Shown here piece by piece: positions 1-11,110 of a stretch of 64,000 nucleotides of DNA (position 1 is the first letter of the stretch; each line of letters starts with the position of its first letter). Under the pieces are notes generated by a model that saw only the letters and a list, made by a program, of their open reading frames with translations, was not told the DNA's origin and searched no databases. Position numbers and translations under genes: made by a program. Source of the stretch: Symbiodinium sp. CCMP2592 (taxonomy: Eukaryota > Sar > Dinophyceae > Suessiales > Symbiodiniaceae); contig CAJNDT010006134.1 of assembly GCA_905221615.1 (NCBI GenBank), positions 1 through 64,000 of the forward strand, in the 5' to 3' direction.

Positions 1-2
1 AT

Positions 3-2102
3 GCCAGGTTGGCCAAGGAAAGGGAACAGTTCAGGCTGGCAAGATTGGCCAAGGACAAGGAGGAGGCCGAACAGATGAGATCGGCCAAGGACAAGAGCGA
101 CCGTGAGACAGTCAGGCTGGCCAAGGAAAAGGAAGACGCTGATAAAGCCAAGGTGGAGGCCGTGCGACTTGTAAGAAACTAAGAAACCTTAACCCCTAAA
201 CCATAAGTATAAACCCCATAACCTAGAACCTCAACATTAAACCCGAAGCCTTTGCTCCCTAAATTTTATACAACCCTAAACCCCAAAGCCTAAATCCGCC
301 ACTACAGCCCTAAACCCCAAAGCCTAAATCCGCCACTGTCAGGTCGACATGGCAACACAGGCGGCAAAAAAATACCAGGCTTTGCCGATGAACGCGACAA
401 AGTTGCAAAAGCTACAGCTCTTGCAGGACATTATGGCTACTGGGGATGAGGGTTGCAAGCAGTTCTGCAAGGATGAGCTTGCAAAACTGATCAAGCCGAA
501 GGCAGCAACGCCAGCTCCGGCCCCTACCAGTGATGCCGATCCTCCGGCCCCTACCACAACGGGTGCCGATCCTCCGGCCCCTACCACCAGGGGTGCCGAT
601 CCTCCGGCCGCTACCACCAGGGGTGCCGATCCTCCGGCCCCTACCACCAGGGGTGCCGTTCCTCCGGCCCCTAATGCCCCGACCTTTGATGATGTCAGTG
701 CGAAGATGGGTTGGTCAAGTCCTGCAACCCCACGCATGGTGGAGGCACCTGGTACGCCATCTCCTGCAACGCCTGGCAGTGCAATCACAACGCCTGGCAG
801 TGCAAAAACAACGCCTGGCAGTGCAAGCGACGGCTTGGTCCAAGGTTCTGCGCCACTCTACAACCGAAAGAACGCCGCCATGTTCTTGAATCGCCTGAAA
901 GGCAACCCAAAGAGGATGCAAGCCTTGCCTGATGACTTGGCAAAGTTGGTGCGGGACGAAGATTCAAAGAGCAAAGCCATCGACTTGATCGTCGCTGCAG
1001 GAGGAGACGAAAATGAGCTGGTCGGGCAGTGGACTGCATCGTCCATTTCTGTGGGGACGGACAAGGAAAAGGGAAAGATGAAACCTTTGACGGAACAGGA
1101 ATTGATCGGCAAGTACGGTGCGGTCAATGCTGCGAAGGTGATGGAGGAAAAAAGGAAGGCTGGTTTGGAGGTTGATGATCCCAATTGTAAAGGGCTCAAG
1201 CTTTACTTGCACAACGAGTGGCAGAGGGAATGGACGAGAGGCACAGAAGAACGTTTCTTGCTTGCATTCATACATCGTGCATGCAGTTATGTTCGACTTC
1301 AACATTTATGTAGCATTCGTGCATTCATGCGAACGGAATCCGAGGAAGCAGTTTCACTGCTTCCGGAGAAGTTCGTGCGGGTGACGCTGCCAACGTTGCA
1401 CAAATTCTCAGTGTGCCCCGGCGGGCGCTGACAGGGCCCGGCCAGGATGATGAGGACAATGTGGACATGGAGGAGGACCCAAAGCCACTTCCGAACAAAA
1501 AACCAAAGAAAGCCAGGAAAAATGAAGCCAGCGGCAAAGAGAAAGACGAAGACGGTGAAACTGAGCCGGAAGCACCACGAGTGGAGAAACTTACACCGCT
1601 GGACAAGGCGGCAGACTTAAGGGGGCGGGCCCTCTCGAAGGCCAACCACGCTGGCTCGATGCGGAAGCAGTTGAAAGGAGTCAGCTATGCGACTGAATGC
1701 CTCAAGGAGATGACCAACTTCGAGCAGGAGTTCCAGTGCCTTGGCTGCATTGATACCTACTAGATTGTTTTATGAGCCTCTGCCCCACAGGGCAGGCTAC
1801 CCTGGTCTAGCCATATGAACAAGAAGTCTTGACAGACGCTCATGTGGCCCCAACCCAGTACTATACGGCCAAGGGCGATCTACGACCAGGTGGACAAGCT
1901 CATCTCTGAGCTGGTCCACGATGATGGGGTCTATCTTCCCATTGCTACCAGATATCTCGATATCGCGAAGCGTTATGAGAGGCCCAGCAAGGTAGCAAAC
2001 AGCTTGATCCGAGCTGCGAAGGCGACTCCGAAGGATCCAACCGCGCCCAAAGGATCGGCTAAAGCCAAGTCCAAGAAGCGCAAAGCCGCGGAGGGAGCCT
2101 AG
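3..2102 (+). CDS. 3' part of a multi-exon coiled-coil/low-complexity protein gene
   Basis: Dinoflagellate-type gene entering from the left edge; function not recognised. Exon 1 (3-170) encodes a charged helix rich in RLAKEKE-type heptads and ends at a GTAAGA donor at 171. The next exon opens after the AG at 341-342, joins in phase 0, and reads through an Ala/Pro/Thr-rich 30-bp repeat and a helical region to about 1200 (downstream edge unresolved). A third exon in another frame begins near 1432 after a CTGACAG acceptor and carries a basic PNKKPKKARK stretch (possible nuclear signal). The last exon (about 1837-2102) encodes a helical domain and a KAKSKKRKA tail before TAG. The frame changes support introns, but only the first junction is convincing. 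Coordinates span introns. Retrotransposon-borne or cellular origin cannot be told from the sequence. Confidence 0.55.
181..342. repeat. Degenerate CCCTAAA-like (telomere-type) intron
   Basis: Intron between the first two exons. It is filled with variants of CCCTAAACCCC and of CAAAGCCTAAATCCGCC, the latter present twice. This resembles degenerate interstitial TTTAGGG telomere DNA read on the C-rich strand. Confidence 0.6.
527..666 (+). repeat. 30-bp coding minisatellite
   Basis: About five tandem 30-bp units encoding GADPPAPTTR-type decapeptides inside the exon at 343-1200. The unit length keeps the frame. Confidence 0.8.
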
Positions 2103-2673
2103 AAAGAATCTTGGCACCCGGGGTCGGTGCTCAGATGGGCATGTCGTGCTGTTCACGTATATTAGAATATATTAGAATACTGCAAGGTTACTGGTAACAG
2201 ATCCATCTGGATTTTGCACATCTCATTTTCTTCCAGTGTCCGACACTGATAACGTACAGTTGGTGTAGGGTCCTCGCCCAAGGGCTCGAGGACCCAAGCC
2301 AGTGTGAAAGAAATTCCGTGCTGCTTTGCACAAGATGCTCTCGACTTTCACAATCCTTGGGGAATCGATCGTCGCTCTGGTGCCAAAAATTGCTTGCTGC
2401 AGATGCCCTGACGGGGTTTCACGTGATGGGGTGGAAGGAATGAAAAACATTGTTGCCAGGTACGTGCCCTTGACAGAGTCTGGTCGGCCTGCCTTTACGA
2501 CACGTCGTCGTGGGATGCTGCTGGGACCGCAATATATGCAATAAGCATAAACACGCCACTGGAGCAAGGACCGCAGATGACTTTGACTCCGCTGGTGCAG
2601 CTTTACTGGCCCAGCGCATGGGTGCTGGAGACTCTTGACTTGGATGTATCCAAGCACGTCAGCTATATAGTCC
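2103..2673. other. Intergenic or intronic, no gene recognised
   Basis: The first bases are probably the 3' UTR of the upstream gene, including a doubled ATATTAGAAT. The rest has only short overlapping ORFs without recognisable motifs; it may hold the 5' end of the next gene. Confidence 0.4.
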
Positions 2674-4740
2674 GTGTGCAACACTCTTGGACCTTGCAGC
2701 CAGAACACACATTCTGAGGCGATACCTGTGGCCGAAACAAGCAGAATAGCATCTGCCTTCCGGCGAGATGGGGCATCTGGACTTGCCCTTTCACAAATGG
2801 CAAGCAGCGAACGGGAGAGGGATTTCTTCCGCTGGATGAAGTTACCCATCCAGCCCCTGCTGGTGGATTTGCCTGTGTGGAGCAACACCAAAGAACGCAA
2901 GGACAAACAACTGATATTTGAGAAAACAGCTTTCTGTCTTCCCAGTGATGTTCTCTGCGAGCTTTGCAAAAGATCACTGGTGGAAACCTGTCTTATTGGA
3001 CATTCGCACCTCGGCACGCGCCTGATTGCTTGGTTCATTGTTGGTGCATGTATTGCTCATGGACGCACATTTCCTGCTTTGATATCTCAGGTCAGTAGAT
3101 GAATGGTGGAAGCAAGAACGGGACCAGGTTTACATACGGGAGATCTCCCGGAACAATCCCAACTACCAGGACATGCTTCCATTACGCTTTCATGAGGATG
3201 GTGTACCAACAACTAAGAGCGAAACATGCAACTTCTGGTCTTGGACCACGCCTTTGGCTAGCCGCGGAAGCGAGATCTCTCGCTTCTGTCCCTCGGAAAT
3301 TTTCGATTAGCAATATTCTTTTAGTTGGACAACAGAGCTAGCTGACCATATACATATATATATATGTATATGATGGACAACAACAATTAAAGGCATTGTT
3401 GGTGTCACGAACAGTCGTGCCGCGCCCGAAACGAGACGCTGCATCGCTGACATCATCGCTTGGGATCTTCGAGCACTGGAACGTGGCGTTTTTCCATCCT
3501 GCGACCACAACGACGTTCCGTGGCCAGCTGGCTCAGCGCGAGCCCAAAAGATTGGCCAAAACATTGGGATCCGAGCATGCTTCTCATATTGGGCTGGAGA
3601 TATGGAAGCTCATGCAAAATCACACAATCTTCAGAGGCACTATAACAAGCCTTCGATATGCGATTGGTGTTGGGCATCGAGCCGGGACAAACAGCGGACT
3701 TTCACAGACTATTCTTCGTCAGCTCTGTGGCGCTCTACATGCAGCTACCATGAGCCGCTGCCACACCAAGAAGAACGATCTGTTTGGTGCTCAGTCAAGG
3801 GCTTCACCAAGCGCCGCCGCCTGTTTGACAGCCTCTAGGTCGCATTAACAGCATTCCTGGATGGCTTTTTTATGGCTTTTGGTTATGTAGTGCTCGAATA
3901 CTGTAAGATGCACTGCTCAACCAAGTTATGCACCTCGCCCATCTGGGTTACATCCGGGACCTTGTGGCTTCCATTCTGGTTGAGACCGTGAGATCGGGCG
4001 AGATGGCAGCTTTCTTGCGATTCGATGGCAGCCCAGATCAGCTTCTTCACAGGTGGACTGCGGAAGCCCAAAGTTTCTGCAAGGATCGTGGCCTGGATTG
4101 CTCGATGAAGCCGCTGACGTGGGAAACTTTACATGCCAACAAGAAGGCTATCTACCCTGAGCTCACAAGCCGTATAAAAGCAAGTCGGACCAGAAACTTG
4201 CTGGCGTTTACCGCTTATTACTGCTGTCAACTGGAAATACTGGTGTCTGGTGACGCACCCTCAGACACGGTGCATTGGTCGAGGTGCAGGGCAACGATGG
4301 TATGGTGCTTGGATGCAGCATTGAGTGTTGGGGGAACTGGCAGTAAACCCTTTCTCAAGCCAGAGGAGATTATCGAATCACAATGGTGTTTCGATACGTT
4401 CCTTCTGAGTTATGCTCACGCTGCTGCACGATTTCATCGAAAAGGCCTCTGCTTGTACAAACTTCGGCCGAAGATGCATTACACGCAGCATTTGGTGGAT
4501 GAGCTGCCCTGCCACAAGCTCAACTTTTACCATGCTGCGAATTTTTTGGACGAGGATCATATGAAGTTCCTCAAGATTGTTTCGGCCGGCTGCCACGTGA
4601 CTTCTCAGCCTCGCACCTGGGCAAGACGTTACCTGACGAAACAAGTGTTTCTCTGGCAACGCTTGCCCGGGGCGACGGCGAAGAAGAAGCGCCGCGTCGC
4701 CGAAAAAAAAGAGGACGCCGCAGGTCTCTTAAGGGTTTTA
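2674..4740 (+). CDS. Four-exon gene of a probable dinoflagellate multi-copy family
   Basis: At least four coding pieces in changing frames. The first (about 2770-2985, frame 1) contains ERERDFFRWMKLPIQP. The second (about 3091-3307, frame 2, after TATCTCAG) contains YQDMLPLRFHEDGVP. The third (about 3440-3838, frame 2) contains AWDLRALERGVFP and CDWCWASSRDKQRTF. The fourth (about 3925-4740, frame 1) contains LAHLGYIRDLVAS and LRPKMHYTQHLVDEL and ends in a basic KKKRRV stretch. Order and motifs match, from memory, a large family of uncharacterised dinoflagellate proteins that behaves like a repeated, possibly transposon-derived family. No catalytic motif can be named. Exon edges are approximate and the stop is not fixed, because the last frame runs on into telomere-like DNA to 4878. 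Confidence 0.55.
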
Positions 4741-4800
4741 GGGTTTAGGGTTTCCAAAGTTGGGGCATCAGGTTTGGGGGTTGAGGGTTTAGATTTCGGC
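4729..4800. repeat. Interstitial TTTAGGG-like tract
   Basis: Two to three near-perfect TTTAGGG units followed by degenerate GGGTTTGGGG-type copies, immediately after the basic C terminus of the preceding gene. Confidence 0.65.
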
Positions 4801-4879
4801 TTAAGGAAGAACTTGCCACAATGCAACCAAACAACATTCCATAGTCCCGAAGCTTGCAAGTTTAGGTTCCAAGTTTGAA

Positions 4880-5160
4880 ACCGCAAGGGCCAAGGCCTCC
4901 CCAAAAAAAGGGAGGATGCATTCACATATACACCCCTTAATACCGATATTCCCGAAACCTCTCTTGTTCCCAATCTAGTGCATGCATGGCCTCGGGTGGA
5001 GTTGCTCCCCCTTGGCCATCGGGTGGAGGTGCTCCCCCTCGCAACATCCGCCTTGATCCTAAACCCTGGCCAAAGCTTGCACAAACTCCAAATCAAAAGC
5101 CTGCAAACAAAAACTGGGTTCCACGCCTGAACTGTTCAAACCCATAACAAAGAATCCTGC
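4880..5160. other. Non-coding, no gene recognised
   Basis: Contains a short doubled GGTGGAG(T/G)TGCTCCCCCT motif around 4996-5040. Nothing else is supportable. Confidence 0.4.
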
Positions 5161-5164
5161 ATAA

Positions 5165-5310
5165 TGCTGTCAAAAGCACCGAAAGCCAAACCGTGTTTGC
5201 AGAGGCTGAAGCCCCGAAAGCCAAGCAGTGTTTGCAGAAGCTGAAGCCCCGAAAGCCAAGCAGTGTTTGCAGAAACTGAAGCACCGAAAGCCAAGCTGTG
5301 TTTGCAGTCG
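5165..5310. repeat. 35-bp tandem array, copy 1
   Basis: Tandem units built on GCTGAAGCCCCGAAAGCCAA. The same family recurs at 5842-6072. ORFs across it in several frames are artefacts of periodicity. Confidence 0.8.
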
Positions 5311-5362
5311 CAGTGGCAGTTGTAGAATCTCGAGGAACGCTGGTTGTGCTTGGGACTGATTG

Positions 5363-5535
5363 CTTGAAGGCTTGCACCTGTTGGTCGGTTGTGTGCTTGG
5401 CTCTGAAGGCTTGCACCTGTTGGTCGGTTGTGTGCCTGGCTTGATGCATGTGTTGGATGGTGGTTGTGTGCCTGGCTTGATGCATGTGTTGGATGGTGGT
5501 TGTGTGCCTGGCTTGATGCATGTGCTGGAGTGTTG
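5363..5535. repeat. 36-bp and related tandem units
   Basis: Units carrying GCTTGATGCATGTGTTGGAT repeat with a 36-bp period from about 5427. They are preceded by two copies of a related unit with GCTTGCACCTGTTGGTCGG. Confidence 0.75.
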
Positions 5536-5841
5536 GTCGGTCGGTTGGTTGGTTGCGAGTGATTGCTTGAAGTGCCGCCCACCGTGAGTTGTAATGGCTG
5601 TTGGCGCCTCGCCACGCCGTACGTGTATATGTTTGATTGTGACAGCTGGTCAACAAAGACTCCTGCATAATATGCTTTCTACTAGTACTAGTACTACGAA
5701 AACCTACGCAGTGTAACAACCATAACCGGACCATAACCACTATACGTACCGTCCTGGATGCCAGGACTGCATAACCGCTATATTTACCGTCCTGGATGCC
5801 AGGACTGCAAAGATCTACTTGCAAAACTGATAAACTATTTA

Positions 5842-6070
5842 TGTGCTGTGTATGCAGAAGCTGAAGCCCCGAAAGCCAAGCAGTGTTTGCAGAAGCTGAA
5901 GCACCGAAAGCCCAAGCAGTGTTTGCAGAAGCTGAAGCCCCGAAAGCCCAAGCAGTGTTTGCAGAAGCTGAAGCCCCGAAAGCCCAAGCAGTGTTTGCAG
6001 AAGCTGAAGCCCCGAAAGCCCAAGCAGTGTTTGCAGAAGCTGAAGCACCGAAAGCCCAAGCAGTGTTTGC

Positions 6071-6072
<2 letters not shown>
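5842..6072. repeat. 36-bp tandem array, copy 2
   Basis: Six or more units of the CTGAAGCCCCGAAAGCCC family, ending directly at the TAG trinucleotide run. Confidence 0.85.
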
Positions 6073-6143
<71 letters not shown>

Positions 6144-6144
6144 A

Positions 6145-6184
<40 letters not shown>
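6073..6184. repeat. (TAG)n microsatellite
   Basis: About 37 TAG/GTA trinucleotides with one TAA interruption near 6143. Poly-Leu, poly-Tyr and poly-Val ORFs predicted here are artefacts. Confidence 0.95.
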
Positions 6185-6185
<1 letters not shown>

Positions 6186-6230
6186 TGTGAAGGTTTGGCT
6201 GCTTTGCGCCACCCGTCCGGAGGCAGAGAA

Positions 6231-6454
6231 CGGCCGTTGGCACCTCGCCACGCCACACAAATTCATTAACACCATGTTCGTACGGCCGTTGGCACCTCGC
6301 CACGCCACACAAATTCATTAACACCATGTTCGTACGGCCGTTGGCACCTCGCCACGCCACACAAATTCATTAACACCATGTTCGTACGGCCGTTGGCACC
6401 TCGCCACGCCACACAAATTCATTAACACCATGTTCGTACGGCCGTTGGCACCTT
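6231..6454. repeat. 52-bp tandem repeat
   Basis: Four nearly identical 52-bp units beginning CGGCCGTTGGCACCTCGCCA at 6231, 6283, 6335 and 6387, plus a partial fifth. A diverged single copy lies near 5600. Confidence 0.9.
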
Positions 6455-6885
6455 CACTAACCGCTGGGATCCCGAACCTTTGGATATATAACCGCTAGGA
6501 TGTGAATTAACCGCTGGGATTAACCGCTGGGACAATTAACCGCGGGGATTAACCGCTGGGACAATTAACCGCTGGGATTAACCGCTGGGACTAACCGCTG
6601 GGACGATTAACCGCTGGAATTAACCGCTGGGATTAACCGCTGGGACAATTAACCGCTGGGATTAACCGCTGGGACAATTAACCGCTGGGATTAACCGCTG
6701 GGACAATAATTAACCGCTGGGACGATTAACCGCTGGAATTAACCGCTGGGATTAACCGCTGGGACAATTAACCGCTGGGATCATCAAATAACCGCTGGGA
6801 TGTTGAAATAACCGCTGGGATGTTGAATTAACCGCTGGGATATCAAATAACCGCTGGGATGTTCGATTAACCGCTGGGAGCCCGG
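6455..6885. repeat. 14-bp satellite, TTAACCGCTGGGA
   Basis: About 30 copies of TTAACCGCTGGGA separated by A/T/ATT/CAA-type spacers, giving a loose higher-order pattern. The spacers are short and not unique, so this is not a CRISPR array. Confidence 0.9.
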
Positions 6886-8110
6886 GATGGCCTACATCGG
6901 TTTGTGTTTAGGTCACGTCGGTTATTAACCGATGGGGGGCTGTCCAGGGGGGGCTGCTCCTTTACCTCTTGGTAGAGGAAGAGATCCCCTGACAGGTCCT
7001 CTGCTCCAACAACTCAGAAGAGAGGCCCGTGTAACTTTTCGAGCAAGAAGGGAGCTCTGTTTACCTCTCTGTCGACAAGAACAAGAGTCCTTTCTCTCTT
7101 AGTCAGGGGCGAGAGATCCTGACCATCTCGTCCTGCTCTTCAACACATGGAAGAAAGCTTACGATCAAGAGGAGAGGATGGAGCTCTTCCAAATTTCAAA
7201 CCTTGACAAGAGAAGTCCGGTCCTCCCTGCGACCTTCGAACGGAAGTGAGAAGCTCTCTACTTCACCCTCTGAAACAAGCTTCTTTCGAGAAGAGAGCTC
7301 CTTTACCTCGTGGCAAATCTTCATCCTAATCTTAAGAGGACTGGAGAGAGAGAATCTTAACATTTGTTCCGTGTGTTATGAACGACCTTGCCATGCTAAG
7401 AAAAACAGCACGCTGGTTCACATTATACATAAAGGACCTTGCCACATATATATATAGAGGTGCACATAAAAAAGTCAGGACAAACAGAGACTGAGAGACT
7501 CCTACTAATGTTACGAAACATGGTTAAGAAAGCTATTCTACTACAGTACTATTGCTATTGCTACTATGATTACCATTGTTACTATTGCCATGGGTACGAT
7601 GATTCTAATTATTATTACCATGATTGCAATTCAACTATTACTGCGATTATGACCATCGCTACCAGCGTTACGATTGTTATAACGATTACACAAGACAGCG
7701 GAACAACAGACAGGAACAAACTTGATATCCTTAACCCTTTGCGCCGAACCAGAACCATAGGGTTTAGATCAACAAGGCTTATATGAAAGGAACCCAAAAT
7801 CTCATTTTTGTATGTGGTTGGCTTTATTTGTGTTTAAAAGTGTTTTTTGTATTTAAAAGTCTTGTTTTGTATTTAAAAGTTTTTTAAATATGTTTTTTGT
7901 GTTTTACAGTTGTTAAAATTATTCTATTATATTTTTGGTATAGAAAAATACATGTTTGTGAATTATGAGTTTTTGTTTCTGATTGAGTCAAATGGCTTCC
8001 TGTTGTTCTACCTGGTTTCCTGCTGCTGCTGTATGTCTACAAATTTGTTGTTTATTTGTTGTTGAAGTTAATATTCAATTTTTTAAATAGTTTTGGTTGT
8101 GATTGAACAA
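6886..8110. other. Non-coding: GA/CT-rich block, then AT-rich block
   Basis: 6930-7340 is a purine/pyrimidine-rich stretch with recurring GGAGCTC(C/T)TTTACCTC-like pieces. 7550-7690 is a degenerate TAC/TAT trinucleotide tract. 7800-8100 is T-rich with repeated TATTTAAAAGT. No gene recognised. Confidence 0.5.
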
Positions 8111-8162
8111 AGAAGGGAGGCCGTAGTGACATGTTGACTTGCCTTGAGACCTTGCCCTTACC

Positions 8163-8360
8163 CACGCGGATCGACTGCCCTTCTCGGTTCGTGGGCACCG
8201 TTGGCCGGGTGTCAGGTGTTGAGTCGATGGTACCTGGACCGCCTTGGGGCCAACGTGCCAGGGCAGTGGCATATGACACCCGGGCACATGGGCTAAAGTG
8301 CCGGGTGGGGTGGTCCAGTGGTTGTGGCTTGCTTTCAGCTCCCAACCAGGAGGGGAGGCC
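8163..8360 (+). repeat. Structured repeat, copy A1
   Basis: First of three near-identical tandem copies. Pairing visible: ATCGACT with AGTCGAT; GTTGGCC (8200-8206) with GGCCAAC (8248-8254). Hairpin 1 is TGCCA (8256-8260) with TGGCA (8267-8271). The linker ATGACA (8273-8278) follows. Hairpin 2 is CCCGG (8279-8283) with CCGGG (8301-8305), plus an inner CAC/GTG pair closing the loop ATGGGCTAAA. It ends in GGGGAGGCC. Strand is given by the conserved element reading + and is not proof of transcription. Confidence 0.8.
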
Positions 8361-8370
8361 ATCCATGCCA

Positions 8371-8565
8371 CGGATCGACTGCCCATCTCGGTTCGTGGAC
8401 ACCGTTGGCCGGGTGTCAGGTGTTGAGTCGATGGTACCTGGACCGCCTTGGGGCCAACGTGCCAGGGCAGTGGCATATGACACCCGGGCACATGGGCTAA
8501 AGTGCCGGGGGGGGTGGTCCAGTGGGTGTTGTTCGCAATCTGCTTACAGCCCTGAAGGGGAGGCC
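8371..8565 (+). repeat. Structured repeat, copy A2
   Basis: Near-identical to A1, starting again at GGATCGACTGCCC and keeping both hairpins and the ATGGGCTAAA loop. Confidence 0.8.
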
Positions 8566-8632
8566 ATCCATGCTTGTCACGTTAGTGAGCCTTGCGACTT
8601 GGAGCGACAGAGGCAGAGTGCCACCTTACCCA

Positions 8633-8838
8633 CACGGATCGACTGCCCATCTCGGTTCGTGGACACCGTTGGCCGGGTGTCAGGTGTTGTCGATGGTAAC
8701 TGGACCGCCTTGGGGCCAACGTGCCAGGGCAGTGGCATATGACACCCGGGCACATGGGCTAAAGTGCCGGGTGGGGTGGTCCAGTGGTTGTGGCTTTTTT
8801 ATTTTTCTCCCAACCAGGAGGGGAGGCCATCCATGCTT
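8633..8838 (+). repeat. Structured repeat, copy A3, with flanking partial copy
   Basis: Third near-identical copy. It is followed at about 8872-8965 by a partial element (GTTGCCTTACTTAAG, GGTTGCTCCCCACACC, GTTGGCC) that matches the 5' half of the 61.1-kb copy. Confidence 0.8.
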
Positions 8839-9261
8839 GTCACGTTAGTTAGGGAGCCTTGCGACTTGGGTCGAGCCTCTCGAGGTTGCCTTACTTAAGT
8901 CCCTGCCCCATCGGGGTTGCTCCCCACACCGTTGGCCAGGTCTAAGTGTTCGGTTTGAATCCAAGCCTAGTGACCGCCTTCTCTTCCATTTCCTTCTCTC
9001 CCATCGGTCTTCATCGGCTTCCAGCCCATCGAGAAGTGGATGCCAACTGCTGGGATCTCAGCATCAGCTTGCTTCAGCTACTTCCATTATTATGGTACAG
9101 TCCTGGCACCGAGGCTCATGACGAGGATCCTGAGGACAAGCTGCCATCGCAGAGGACAAGCTGCCTTGCATAGTCAGTGAGCGTGTCATGTATCGCAACT
9201 TGCCGCTGCAGCAGTTGTGCTCGCTGTTGCCCTGCGTAAGCTACTATAGTCGTGTTACAGC

Positions 9262-10124
9262 TGCTCTGTCTCAAGTCTAAGTCGTAGTAGGCCCCCCTGC
9301 AAGCCGGCAGATGTCGTCGATGTCGTGGAGTGACAGTGAGTCTCTGGGCTCGGACTGGGTTCTGGTTGACGATGAGGGTGCAAGCACTGCGGGCTCGGTC
9401 GCGGACAGTTTTGACGACGATGATTCTGTGATTCCGTTCGACACGATGCTAGAGGAGTGCTTTACGACATCCTGGATGTTTCTGAATTCTCAAGAGCGTG
9501 GGCAAGTCTTGCAAGTAGCCTGGTCTGTCAATGAGCAGATCATGTTCACACTCTTTCCGAGACTTCGGCGGGATTTTCGGCAAGGCAGAGTGCCAGGAAT
9601 TTTATATTACAATGTGTCAGACGAATTTGTGTCGTCACTGATTCAATGATTTGTCGTGTTTGTACAGCCTCCGAGACCGTATTATTACGGATGTTGGGGA
9701 AGGCAGAGTGCCGGGTTTGCGTGTGTTTAGAGGATTTTGAATTCGACGATCTCGCCAGCAGAGCTAGACTGTCCGATTTGAGACCTCAGCGGTAGTGTGC
9801 GCAACTTGGATTCAAAACGGTTACCCAGCATGACATGCTGACTACACAGTGCCGGGTGGCAGTGCTGTCCTCAGGACCCTGCTGTCTCCGAGGCTGGCTG
9901 CCTGCCTGCCTGCCTGCATAGTCTGTCAGTGAGTTGCCTTGCACCATACATGATCGACATCTGCCGGACAGGGAATCAAGTGATTCATTCATACTGATGT
10001 AACAGTAGTAACACAATGTTACATATCATTGGTTAATGTACTGTATAGTGATGCATTAGTCACTGTTAATGTTTTAATCGTTGGACAATTGTGTGCTCGA
10101 TGAAAGCAGTGATGCCGACGACCT
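9262..10124 (+). repeat. 865-bp tandem duplication, left copy
   Basis: Runs from CTGCTCTGTCTC to GATGCCGACGAC and is repeated immediately downstream. Carries a small ORF and two GGCAGAGTGCC motifs at equivalent positions to those of the right copy. Confidence 0.85.
9311..9649 (+). CDS. Small acidic hypothetical protein, left copy (112 aa)
   Basis: Begins MSSMSWSDSESLGS and has an acidic DSFDDDDS patch and a hydrophobic core including LNSQERGQVLQVAW. The micro-hairpin encodes QGRVPG near residue 93. The right-hand duplicate keeps the whole frame with many amino-acid changes but no stop, which favours a real protein. No family recognised. It could also be an exon of the downstream phosphatase gene. 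Confidence 0.5.
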   Translation: MSSMSWSDSESLGSDWVLVDDEGASTAGSVADSFDDDDSVIPFDTMLEECFTTSWMFLNSQERGQVLQVAWSVNEQIMFTLFPRLRRDFRQGRVPGILYYNVSDEFVSSLIQ

Positions 10125-10986
10125 GCTCTGTCTCTAGTCTAAGTCGTAGTAGGCCTCCCTGCAAGCCGGCAGATGTCGTCGATGTCGTGGAGTGACAGTG
10201 AGTCTCTGGGCTCGGTCTCGGACTTATTGGCTGTTGGCGAGTTTGCAAGCACTGCGGCGTTTGGGGGTTCGTTTGTGGGCTCGGTCGCGGACAGTTTTGA
10301 CGACGATGATTATGTGATTGATTTCGACGAGCTGCTAGAGGAGTCCTTTTCGACATTGTGGATGTTTCTGAATTCTGAAGAGCGTGGGCAAGTCTTGCAA
10401 GTAGACTGGCATATCAATGACATGATCCTGTGCGTACTCGTTCCGAGATTTGTGCGGCAAGGCAGAGTGCCAGGAAATTTACATTACAATGTGTCAGACG
10501 AATTTGTGTCGTCACTGAATCAATGATTTGTCGTGTTTGTACAACCGTATTACGGATGTTGGGGAAGGCAGAGTGCCGGGTTTGCGTGTGCTTAGAGGAT
10601 TTTGAATTCGACGATCTCGCCAGCAGAGCTAGACTGTCCGATTTGAGACCTCAGCGGTAGTGTGCGCAACTTGGATTCAAAAAGGTTACCCAGCATGACA
10701 TGCTGACTACACAGTGCCGGGTGGCAGTGACGTCCTCAGGACCCTGCTGTCTCCGAGGCTGGCTGCCTGCCTGCCTGCCTGCATAGTCTGTCAGTGAGTT
10801 GCCTTGCACCATACATGATCGACATCTGCCGGCCAGGGAATCAAGTGATTAATTCATACTGATGTAACAGTAGTAACACAATGTTACATATCATTGGTTA
10901 ATGTACTGTATAGTGATGCATTAGTCACTGTTAATGTTTTAATCGTTGGACAATTGGGTGCTCGATGAAAGCAGTGATGCCGACGA
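10125..10986 (+). repeat. 865-bp tandem duplication, right copy
   Basis: Second copy, highly similar in the ORF flanks, with small indels in the coding part. Both embedded GGCAGAGTGCC motifs (10461, 10567) are retained, so they predate the duplication. Confidence 0.85.
10173..10526 (+). CDS. Small acidic hypothetical protein, right copy (117 aa)
   Basis: Paralogue of the 112-aa protein. Same start, DSFDDDD patch, LNSEERGQVLQVDW block, QGRVPG encoded by the micro-hairpin, and the same VSDEFVSSL end. An in-frame insertion and several substitutions distinguish it. Function unknown. Confidence 0.5.
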   Translation: MSSMSWSDSESLGSVSDLLAVGEFASTAAFGGSFVGSVADSFDDDDYVIDFDELLEESFSTLWMFLNSEERGQVLQVDWHINDMILCVLVPRFVRQGRVPGNLHYNVSDEFVSSLNQ

Positions 10987-11110
10987 CAGTTTCAAGGTGC
11001 TCAGGGAGTTCCGAGGCAGAGTGCCAGACTTCTGCTGCTGACCATCAGAATCAGGCCAATCACATTGACCTTGGCAGTGATTACTGGAACGAAGCCGTGC
11101 AACAACTTCG

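Noticed and set aside
2223..3038. Minus-strand 271-aa ORF
   Set aside because: Overlaps plus-strand exons whose translation is more natural; no motif.
5835..6360. ORFs with poly-Leu, poly-Tyr, poly-Thr or poly-Val
   Set aside because: They are translations of the TAG microsatellite and adjoining satellite units in several frames.
6455..6885. CRISPR array
   Set aside because: Repeats are 13 bp, spacers are short and non-unique, no cas genes, and the DNA is eukaryotic.
8052..8848. ORFs across the structured repeat, both strands
   Set aside because: Open frames follow from the tandem copies; they are not conserved in the diverged copies at 59.9-62.3 kb, where stems rather than codons are preserved.
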